In this document: one piece after another, positions 1 through 6,667 of the stretch
How positions within the stretch are numbered: the stretch's first letter is position 1
Layout of the letters: every line of letters starts with the position of its first letter
Origin: Spartobacteria bacterium
GTDB lineage: Bacteria > Verrucomicrobiota > Verrucomicrobiae > Chthoniobacterales > UBA6821
Direction of reading: 5' to 3'
NCBI GenBank assembly: GCA_003136515.1
Contig: PLEU01000107.1
Coordinates: forward strand, 1 to 7,632
Length of the DNA: 7,632 bases
Translations under genes and position numbers: made by a program
The notes under the pieces: model-generated
Seen by the model: only the letters and a program-made list of their open reading frames with translations
The model's database searches: none
Told to the model about the DNA's origin: nothing

Positions 1-1100
1 GAATCGGGAACGAATTCGTCTGAGGAGGCATTGTAGCTCCCACTGACGTTGAGAGTCGCACTTAAGGCTCCGTTGACTAAGTTGAAGCTCAGACCCCGCA
101 CATAGGGATAGGGGAGTCCAGAACCATAGGGGAGTGTATAAGGGATTTGGGCTGCCACGAGACAGCTGTTCTGACTCGAGGCCGTAGCGATAACCCAGGT
201 CGAGATCGTGAATTGCCTCTCCGGAAATGGCATATCTCCAAGCAACAGCTCTCCGTTGCCACCACTGCACTGAAGGGATCCCCCGTGGACATCTCCGGAA
301 TTTATACTCACCCCACTTCCAACCAGTGCTGCTGTCCCGTTATTAGTGGCCTGCCATTGGAGCAAGGGTAAAGGTGCATTACTGGAGTCGATCGAAGCGA
401 GTGTCGGAGCCGATAGGGCATTGGTGAAGAGCTTGAAATCCGCTATCGCCCCGGTAAAGGGAGAGCTTGATTGCACATAGAGATGATTGCCCAGTTCGAT
501 ATTGACGGTGTCGGGGGAGACTGAAAGCCAAGTGGAGTTAGTCGTGGCTCCATAGGTTGCCGGGTTACCGGTAGTGCCCTCGAAGCCCTCGGTGAGTTGG
601 CTGGAGAGGCTCAGGGGCTGGGAACCGGTATTGGTCAACTGAATGACGGCGGTATTTTCAGAGGAGGCTACCCAGGAGCTCATGGCCAATCCATAGCTCC
701 CATTGACGAAGGAGCCAGAGACAGTTGCCGGGCCAATATTTTCATTCAGGGAATAGGAACTGCCGCTTAGGGCAGGGGCACTTAAGGTCAGTGATCCTAC
801 CGGCTGAATAGCTCCCTTCAGCACCCCAAAGAAATCACCCTTACCCACATAAAACTGCAGGGCTGAGGAGGCGCCCCCAACGATGAGAGCCATATCGCCG
901 TTGCCGGTCACCATGCCGCCCGTCTGATCGGTGCTCACCAAATTTGCGGGTGCAGAAGAACAACTTCCAACGACCTTTGAGGCGAGCACCTGACCCATGG
1001 AAGCCGTATCAGGAATGTTGGCTGCATAAACAATTCCTTCAATCGAAAACGGCCACAACAAGGCCATGCCGGCAAGGGCGTGTTTTGGTGTAAGTTTCAT
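1..1100 (-). CDS. Secreted putative glycoside hydrolase with LamG-like region (N-terminal 366 residues, 3' end outside window)
   Basis: The frame is open from ATG at 1100 to the window edge, giving 366 complete codons. Residues 1-26 form a signal peptide (MKLTPKH, hydrophobic ALAGMALLWPFSI, cleavage near VYA|A), so the protein is exported. Residues about 60-170 contain VTGNGDMALIVGG, then FYVGKGDFFG, then SSWVASSENTAVIQLTN. This order resembles the N-terminal beta-sandwich of (alpha/alpha)6-barrel glycosidases (GH95/GH65 style: GNGRLGAMVFG, then a D-x-W-x-G block). Residues 206-236 (GAIADFKLFTNALS) read like the end of a LamG/concanavalin-like domain. Residues 240-366 (LQCSGGNGELLLG, then FTISTWV) read like the start of one. 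The catalytic domain would lie beyond the window, so substrate and activity cannot be named. An in-frame ATG at 1133 would add 11 residues, but 1100 is preferred because it places the signal peptide at the N terminus. Neither start has a clear Shine-Dalgarno. It lies 131 bases downstream of the GH3 gene on the same strand. Reading frame and secretion are certain; the glycosidase assignment is moderate. Confidence 0.72.
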   Translation of the reverse strand, partial: MKLTPKHALAGMALLWPFSIEGIVYAANIPDTASMGQVLASKVVGSCSSAPANLVSTDQTGGMVTGNGDMALIVGGASSALQFYVGKGDFFGVLKGAIQPVGSLTLSAPALSGSSYSLNENIGPATVSGSFVNGSYGLAMSSWVASSENTAVIQLTNTGSQPLSLSSQLTEGFEGTTGNPATYGATTNSTWLSVSPDTVNIELGNHLYVQSSSPFTGAIADFKLFTNALSAPTLASIDSSNAPLPLLQWQATNNGTAALVGSGVSINSGDVHGGSLQCSGGNGELLLGDMPFPERQFTISTWVIATASSQNSCLVAAQIPYTLPYGSGLPYPYVRGLSFNLVNGALSATLNVSGSYNASSDEFVPD

Positions 1101-1159
1101 CAAATTGGGGGGCAAGAGCTGTCCATCGAGCATGAAATTGGCATAGAGGCTAATGCCAT
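1100..1159 (-). CDS. Possible 19-residue leader ORF upstream of the LamG/glycosidase gene
   Basis: ATG at 1159 opens a 19-codon frame (MALASMPISCSMDSSCPPI) that ends in TGA. The A of that TGA is the A of the ATG at 1100 (TGATG overlap). A GGAG sequence at 1168-1165 sits five bases before its ATG, whereas the downstream gene has no ribosome site of its own. The arrangement is what translational coupling would look like: ribosomes load at the leader and reinitiate at 1100. The peptide is unrecognised, and a chance ORF of this length is common, so this is a weak proposal resting only on the spacing and the overlap. Confidence 0.25.
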   Translation of the reverse strand: MALASMPISCSMDSSCPPI

Positions 1160-1202
1160 TCTAACTCCGTAATCCCGTAAGATTGCATAGAACCTAGGTT
1201 TT

Positions 1203-1230
1203 AAAAAGGGCAGTGGAATCCATCCTTTTT
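1203..1230 (-). terminator. A/T-stem hairpin just after the GH3 stop, possible weak terminator
   Basis: Read on the minus strand, AAAAAGG (1230-1224) pairs with CCTTTTT (1209-1203) around a 14-base loop. It begins two bases after the TAG at 1234-1232 and ends in a U-rich segment continuing into TTTTTAAAA. The 3' T run fits an intrinsic terminator, but the stem has only two G-C pairs and much of the T run is inside the stem. It could equally attenuate read-through between the GH3 gene and the next gene. Confidence 0.3.
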
Positions 1231-1231
1231 C

Positions 1232-4200
1232 CTAGTGAGGCTCGGCGCTGGTCTGGGAGGAATACGAACTTAGGTTCAGTCCATCGCAGGCGACTACGAC
1301 ATAGTAGTAGGTTGTTCCTGATACCACATTCAGATCGGTGTACTTCGTGGCGGATGTGGTAGCTAGCTTGGTGTAGGGTCCACCACTGACTTTGGAACGA
1401 TAGATGACATAGAACGTGGCGTTAGTTACACTCGAGTACGTCAGGGTGACCGATTTGGTTCCGGTTGAGGAGGTGAGCGACGCCGGAGCATTGGGTAGAA
1501 CGGTCAGCTTGACTATGCTGCTGGTACTTGATCCGTAAGAATTGGACACAACTGCATCATAGGTGCCGCTGCTTCGCACGTTGGTTAGAGTCAGACTGGA
1601 GTTGGTGGCACCGATAATCGGCGTGTTAGTGTCGAAATACCATCGGTAGCCCGGCGTTGTTCCGGTGGCAGCAATGCTTAAGGTAACACTGCTTCCGGCA
1701 TTCGTAGATAGGGAAAGAGGTTGTGTGGTGATGGCTGGTGCTTGGGGTATCAGCTGGAGCTGAAACCCATTAAAAATGGCATAGGTTCCTCCGGAAGGTA
1801 TGGAAGCCGTGATACCCAGAGTGCCGTTGGTGAGGGTTCCGGTGAAGGTCTGGTAGGCAATACCGTTTCCGAGTGAAATCTGCCGCGAGATTGCTGTCGT
1901 GTTGAGCGTACTACCCGAGTTGCCGCCATTGCCGCCAGTCATCTTCAGGGAAGACCCCTGTCCGCTCTTGTCCCCAGCCGCATAAACCACCAGAGTGAAG
2001 GTGTCTCCCTCATACTGTGATAGTCCTGAGAGACCCACAGAGACCTTTGACGGGGAAGTTATGCCATAGGCATATTCTTCCATCAATGCCGTGGTGGGAA
2101 CATCCATAGCGCTTCCACCGGTATCGGTGAATATTCCCTGGCTGCCGAGGGTAAGACCTGCGCCAACAAGAGGGGTTCCCGCTGAGTTGACAAGGTTGGT
2201 GGTACTGCCAGTTATGGCATTCCAGACGTCTCCCGAAGTACCCAAGGCTGCCACTCCACTTTGTGTGGCACTTGTGCCAAACTGGGCATCAATGAGTGTT
2301 GAAGGCCCTGCCTGGACGATGAGGTTGACGATATTGCTTGTAACAGATCCTGAAGAATTGGTCACCACGACGTCATAAGTGCCTCCGTTCTGGACATTGG
2401 TGAGCGTCAAGGTGGAATTCGTACCCCCGGCTACCGGAGTATTGGTGTCATAGTACCACTGGTACCCAACCCCAGATCCCAAAGCACCGACACTGAAGGA
2501 AGCATTAGTTCCCTTGACTATTGTTTGTGATACCGGCTGATTGGTGATAGAAACTGGGGCAATCGTGACCGCAAGACGTACGTTGTTGAAGTCGAGGTAA
2601 GAGCCAGCCGAGGAGGAGGCGGGCACGTTGAAAGCTACAATGATGTCACCGTTGCCTCCCTCATTTCCCGTGGCGGTATAGTTGATGGAAACATCCTTGA
2701 AAGCGCCCGAAATGAGGGCGTTACTAGTGATCGTCGTTGACGCGACAGGAACAAGGTCGGAATTGTACAACCCCATTGTGCTTCCTGATGCCAAGGCTTG
2801 ACTGGTCTGAAGACCGAATGCCGTTGTCAAGGTATAGGTGCATCCAGGCACGTATTGGACTCCAGTGTCCTGATATACAATGCCTCCCCCGCCAGCAGTC
2901 GAAACGTAGATCTGGCAGAAGTTGGTACCATTGAGACCCGGCACTGGATTGGTTGGCCATGGTTCCCCACTCCCATTTCCTCCGGGGCTGATGACGGCGT
3001 CAACTGTTCCACTCTCCAGAGAAGAGCTCCAATAGGCCGGATCACCAACTAGATAACTGCCAGGAGTGACAGTCTGGAAACTGAAGGAGCTGTTCACAAT
3101 GGGTACGGGACCGTTAGTTATTAGGGTATTAGTTGGAGAATTCGTTGAATAGACGGGATAGACCTCGAATGAGAAAAGCCCCACGCCATTGCCGTTGACA
3201 TCTCCCGTGGAATACATACGCACAAATTGGGCGCTTCCCGAAACGGCCAGATCCTCGAGACTGCCACTGGCATTAGTCAGCACCGTAGCATTGGTCCAAT
3301 TGACGCCATCATCTGAAAGTTGAATCGAGTAATTCGTACTATACGCGGCAAGTCCATAACCACTGTTGTTCCAGTTTAAGCTCGCCCAATCCAAGCGAAC
3401 ACGCGCGATATTCTGTACGGAACCCAGATCCACACTCATCCATTGCGGCGAGCCACTGGATGAGAGCCAATAACTGATTGTATCATCGTCAAAGGCTTCA
3501 CTTGATTCATAGCCTGATGCCTCGCTAGAGCCCCAAGAAGGTTGACTCACGGCGATATCATTGGTCCCACAAACCTGTACCCTGTTTAAATTAATCCAAT
3601 TAATGTTAAATCCATTGGTCAATGCTTCCAAGCGGAGTGCCCTGCTCCCCGTACCACCGGAGACGGGAACGTTTGGAAGGGTGAAGGTCTGCCAGTTGGA
3701 ATAACTTCCGGTGTTTGTGAGGGTCAGCGTGCCGAGAACCTGACCGTCGAGAATCACGCGAACCTGGCTATTTGTAATGGAGGCTGCTCTTACGCTTATG
3801 CTGTAAATTGCTTCCGGATCAGGCGGATTCACAGTATATTCCAGCCATTCGCCTGGATTGATCCAGCCCACATAATATCCGTTGCCTGAGTCTGTCGTGC
3901 TCGCGATGCCTATATCCTCATTGGTGCGATAAGCACCTCCCTGATTTCCAGAAGAGGTGTTGTAGTATCCGACATTCTCACCGCCATTATCGAAGTTTGC
4001 CGCGGGAATCTGTGCTGGAAGAGTAGCGACCGTGCCATTGAACGGTTTCTGTTGCTGTGCGTAGGCCTGCAGTTCATTGAGTCCATATCCCGTCCCTGAG
4101 CCACCTTGGAAGGTGGCCAGTACCCTCAGATATCGTCCCTGTCCGGAGACCAGTAGATCATTGATCCCGCCGGTGCCTCCACTGATGCTAGAGAGGGTTG

Positions 4201-6547
4201 TCCAGTTGGTGGCATCCGGGGAAATCTGCACGCTATAGCTGGAGGCATAGTTGGTGGACCAATTCAGGACGACACGTGAGAGATCTTTCGTCATGCCGAG
4301 ATCCACCATGAGCCACTGCGATCCGGTAGAGGAGGAATTCCAGAAACTGGTTGGATCACCATCTACTGCTGCCGAAGCGGGGTTATTAGTGGAGAGAGTT
4401 GAGGAGGCTGTCACGACTCGGTGTAGGGCAGCATTGGCTAGGTCACTGGAGGGAACCGAGGAGGCACTAAATGAACCTGTCAGGCGAATATCTCTCGAGG
4501 AGGCTCCGACCATGACTTCAAATGTACCGGGCGTCACCAGCCAACCCCGGGCGTTCTGATCCCAGTTTGCAATATCCAGCCAATCCAGATTGAAAGTCAC
4601 CTGCTGTGACTGACCTGGCTGAAGCGTAATCTTCTGAAATCCCTTGAGAATTTTGGGCGGCTCACCCGCAGCGGAAGGAAATCCGAGGTAGAGTTGTGGC
4701 ACTTCGGCCCCCGCAACAGTCCCGGTATTTTTGAGAGTGAAGCTGATCTGTACCTGCCCCGAGGGGCTGACTGAGCTGACGCTCAGATTCGTGTATCCAA
4801 ACGTTGTGTAGGAGAGACCATGGCCAAAGGGGAAAAGTGGGGCGATGCCAGTGGAATCGTACCAACGGTAGCCGATGTCGAGCCCCTCGGAGTAGCTGAT
4901 ATGACCTCCAATGCCGGGAAATTGGGCCGTGGTCTGGAGCGGTTCCTGACTCGCCGAGGCAGGGAAACTACACGGAAGTTTTCCGGAGGGATTAACATCG
5001 CCAAAGAGCACTTCGGCCAAGGCGTTTCCATTCTCCTGCCCTGGAAACCAGGCGACCAGGGATGCCGCGATACTGGAGGACCAAGGCATGAGGGTGGCCG
5101 AGGAACAGTAGAGCACCACAATCGTGTTGGGATTAACAGCTGACACCGCACTGATCAGGGCGTCTTCATCCCCCGGAAGAGAAAGGCTCGTGCGGTCGAG
5201 GCTTTCTCCTGTTTGCTGGCCCACGCAAATGACGGCGACATCGGCAGACTGTGCCGCCCTCACCGCATCAGGAATATCGTTGTCACCAACGCTATAGCTG
5301 ACAGAAATATTAGTTGCACGGCTCTGTATTCCGGCAAGTGGGGTAACGTTATAGGGTAGAGTGACTTCACTGGATCCATAACCAACTGAGATGGGCGCTG
5401 TGCTGGCTGCAGCACCTATCACCGCAATGGAATGGATATTGTTGGTGTTAAGAGGCAGCAGGTTGTTGCTGTTCTGCAGTAGGACAGTTCCCGCCGCCGC
5501 ACAAGAACGGGCAAACTGGTTGTGGGCGGCATTGGTAACTGTGGCGTTAAAATTACCCGGGGACGGGTTGTCAAAGTTCCCGAATCGAAACATCGTATAC
5601 AGGATGCGGTAAGCCATCTCGGCGGCTTCGGAGAGGGGGACGTTGCCGTTGGCAATCTCTGCTGAGAGAGGGGTGCTCGATAAAGAGCCGTTGAGCATGT
5701 CTAGATCCAAGCCGTCGTTGGCCGCCCCGACCGTGCTGTAATAGGCGCAATAATCGCTCATAATGAAGCCGTCAAAACCCCAGAGCTTCTTCACCACGGC
5801 ATTGAGGATCGGATTCTCCCCGGCGTAGGTGTCATTGATCCGGTTGTAGGAAGACATGATCCCGCTTGCCCCACCCCGGACACAGGCAAAAAAGGGCTGA
5901 TAATAAATCTCCTGGCGTGTGCGTTCATCCACATCCGCGCTAACAAAAAAGCGGTCTGTTTCCTGATCGTTGCAAACAAAATGTTTGGCAGTAACCATGA
6001 TCCCTTGGCTCTGAATACCCTGGATATGATTGACCGCCATTGCAGAGGAGAGATAGGGATCCTCCCCGTAGTTCTCTGTGTTACGTCCGTCATTGTAGAG
6101 CCGTGACATGTTCATGGTCGGCCCCAAAAAGCCTTGTCCCCCCTTACCCCATTCCTCTTGTCCCATATCGATCCCGTACTGACGGGCCATGTTTGTATCC
6201 CATGTGGCTGAGAGGCAAACAGAGTTCGGAAATGCCGTAACACCGCCCTGACTGTCCCCGACTCCATCTGGCCCGTCCTCGAAATTCAGTGAAGGGATGC
6301 CCAAACGGCTATTGGCGGGAACACTCCCGATATATCCATTGGGATTACCACACAGCATTGCGATGATATCAGACTCTGACATCGCGGAAACAAGGGCGGT
6401 GGCGCGTTGAGCAGGCGAGAGGGAGGTGTTCGTCCATGCTTGTGCCCACGCCGACGTTGAGATACCGAGGCCGCAGAAAACGACTCCGAGCGTTGGGACT
6501 AAACATTTTAAAAAATGTCTCTGGATCAGTTCTCTTTTCTTGGACAT
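1232..6547 (-). CDS. Secreted multimodular GH3 beta-glycosidase, 1771 residues
   Basis: A complete gene. Residues 1-35 are a signal peptide (MSKKRELIQRHFLK, hydrophobic VPTLGVVFCGLGIS, AWA|Q). Residues about 38-325 are the GH3 barrel: DGPDGVG with D91, GRNTENYGEDP with R155, KHF with K188/H189, NDQE at 193, DERTRQE, and nucleophile motif FIMSDY with D265 (usually SDW). Residues about 350-580 are the second GH3 domain: VLLQN, acid/base candidate E448 in TGESLDR, FPGQENGNALAEVLFG and PSGKLP. By alignment from memory with barley ExoI, the subsite -1 residues and both catalytic acids are present, so an active retaining beta-glucosidase or beta-xylosidase is expected; the sugar cannot be chosen. 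Then follow the FnIII-like GH3 C-domain (615-695), F5/8-type module (702-829), CBM6-like module (835-993; GEWLEYTV, GFNINWI), second F5/8 (996-1131), a jelly-roll-like domain (1134-1328), Ig-like (1332-1413), an unassigned beta domain (1414-1602), Ig-like (1603-1685) and FnIII (1687-1771). Typical GH3 enzymes have 700-900 residues, so over half of this protein is accessory. The start is the only ATG that gives the signal peptide; an in-frame TAG lies shortly upstream. No anchor or sorting motif ends it. Confidence 0.95.
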   Translation of the reverse strand: MSKKRELIQRHFLKCLVPTLGVVFCGLGISTSAWAQAWTNTSLSPAQRATALVSAMSESDIIAMLCGNPNGYIGSVPANSRLGIPSLNFEDGPDGVGDSQGGVTAFPNSVCLSATWDTNMARQYGIDMGQEEWGKGGQGFLGPTMNMSRLYNDGRNTENYGEDPYLSSAMAVNHIQGIQSQGIMVTAKHFVCNDQETDRFFVSADVDERTRQEIYYQPFFACVRGGASGIMSSYNRINDTYAGENPILNAVVKKLWGFDGFIMSDYCAYYSTVGAANDGLDLDMLNGSLSSTPLSAEIANGNVPLSEAAEMAYRILYTMFRFGNFDNPSPGNFNATVTNAAHNQFARSCAAAGTVLLQNSNNLLPLNTNNIHSIAVIGAAASTAPISVGYGSSEVTLPYNVTPLAGIQSRATNISVSYSVGDNDIPDAVRAAQSADVAVICVGQQTGESLDRTSLSLPGDEDALISAVSAVNPNTIVVLYCSSATLMPWSSSIAASLVAWFPGQENGNALAEVLFGDVNPSGKLPCSFPASASQEPLQTTAQFPGIGGHISYSEGLDIGYRWYDSTGIAPLFPFGHGLSYTTFGYTNLSVSSVSPSGQVQISFTLKNTGTVAGAEVPQLYLGFPSAAGEPPKILKGFQKITLQPGQSQQVTFNLDWLDIANWDQNARGWLVTPGTFEVMVGASSRDIRLTGSFSASSVPSSDLANAALHRVVTASSTLSTNNPASAAVDGDPTSFWNSSSTGSQWLMVDLGMTKDLSRVVLNWSTNYASSYSVQISPDATNWTTLSSISGGTGGINDLLVSGQGRYLRVLATFQGGSGTGYGLNELQAYAQQQKPFNGTVATLPAQIPAANFDNGGENVGYYNTSSGNQGGAYRTNEDIGIASTTDSGNGYYVGWINPGEWLEYTVNPPDPEAIYSISVRAASITNSQVRVILDGQVLGTLTLTNTGSYSNWQTFTLPNVPVSGGTGSRALRLEALTNGFNINWINLNRVQVCGTNDIAVSQPSWGSSEASGYESSEAFDDDTISYWLSSSGSPQWMSVDLGSVQNIARVRLDWASLNWNNSGYGLAAYSTNYSIQLSDDGVNWTNATVLTNASGSLEDLAVSGSAQFVRMYSTGDVNGNGVGLFSFEVYPVYSTNSPTNTLITNGPVPIVNSSFSFQTVTPGSYLVGDPAYWSSSLESGTVDAVISPGGNGSGEPWPTNPVPGLNGTNFCQIYVSTAGGGGIVYQDTGVQYVPGCTYTLTTAFGLQTSQALASGSTMGLYNSDLVPVASTTITSNALISGAFKDVSINYTATGNEGGNGDIIVAFNVPASSSAGSYLDFNNVRLAVTIAPVSITNQPVSQTIVKGTNASFSVGALGSGVGYQWYYDTNTPVAGGTNSTLTLTNVQNGGTYDVVVTNSSGSVTSNIVNLIVQAGPSTLIDAQFGTSATQSGVAALGTSGDVWNAITGSTTNLVNSAGTPLVGAGLTLGSQGIFTDTGGSAMDVPTTALMEEYAYGITSPSKVSVGLSGLSQYEGDTFTLVVYAAGDKSGQGSSLKMTGGNGGNSGSTLNTTAISRQISLGNGIAYQTFTGTLTNGTLGITASIPSGGTYAIFNGFQLQLIPQAPAITTQPLSLSTNAGSSVTLSIAATGTTPGYRWYFDTNTPIIGATNSSLTLTNVRSSGTYDAVVSNSYGSSTSSIVKLTVLPNAPASLTSSTGTKSVTLTYSSVTNATFYVIYRSKVSGGPYTKLATTSATKYTDLNVVSGTTYYYVVVACDGLNLSSYSSQTSAEPH
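1235..1732 (-). repeat. Ig-FnIII tail module, copy in the GH3 gene
   Basis: This is the coding segment for residues 1606-1771 of the GH3 protein. It is homologous in order and sequence to 6671-7171 in the upstream esterase gene. Over the last 133 residues I count about 103 identical positions by eye, with one single-residue gap further upstream. DNA similarity is also high, including an exact 26-base run (1497-1522 against 6933-6958) and a 21-base run starting at 1529. The module ends both proteins directly at the stop codon. Confidence 0.9.
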
Positions 6548-6554
6548 GGGGGGG
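6548..6554 (-). promoter_or_regulatory. C7 homopolymer directly before the GH3 start codon; no Shine-Dalgarno
   Basis: The seven bases before ATG at 6547 are all C on the coding strand, preceded by TTTTTAT. No GGAG/AGGA-like sequence occurs in the 30 bases before the start. Because the start is well fixed by the signal peptide, the missing ribosome site is a property of this gene rather than a start error. Initiation is therefore probably Shine-Dalgarno independent. Confidence 0.6.
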
Positions 6555-6590
6555 ATAAAAAGTGATTCTTGTAATTTCTAGCAATAACCG

Positions 6591-6618
6591 AATGTAACCT
6601 TGGGTTGGCTGATGTCAA
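6591..6618 (-). promoter_or_regulatory. Candidate sigma70-type promoter for the GH3 gene
   Basis: On the minus strand a perfect -35 hexamer TTGACA (6618-6613) is followed after 16 bases by TACATT (6596-6591), which matches four of six -10 consensus bases. Transcription would start near 6584, giving a 5' leader of about 37 bases before ATG 6547. It lies wholly in the 120-base spacer after the esterase stop, which suggests the GH3 gene can be transcribed on its own. The -10 is imperfect and the consensus used by this phylum is less well known, so this is a reasonable but unproven call. Confidence 0.45.
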
Positions 6619-6667
6619 AATGGCTCAGTTCCCCAAGAACAGTTCGTCATTACAAGTCAGTTAGAAC

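Noticed and set aside
147..371. 74-codon plus-strand frame opposite the partial LamG/glycosidase gene
   Set aside because: The minus frame is open for 1100 bases with a signal peptide and LamG-like motifs, so the plus frame is incidental.
1..1100. Possible frameshifted or degraded gene at the left edge
   Set aside because: The frame from ATG 1100 is uninterrupted to the edge with a good signal peptide. It is truncated only by the window.
1188..1196. Nine-base TAGAACCTA shared by both intergenic spacers (also 6662-6670)
   Set aside because: The match is short, the second copy overlaps the esterase stop codon, and there is no extension on either side, so chance is the likely explanation.
4783..5151. 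122-codon minus-strand frame within the GH3 gene
   Set aside because: It is out of frame with intact GH3 motifs (PSGKLP, FPGQENG) over the same bases; its Pro/Arg/Ser-rich translation is typical of a shifted frame.
6628..6640. Short inverted repeat GTTC-CCCAA-GAAC in the spacer after the esterase gene
   Set aside because: The stem has only four base pairs and no following T run on the coding strand, so it is not supported as a terminator.
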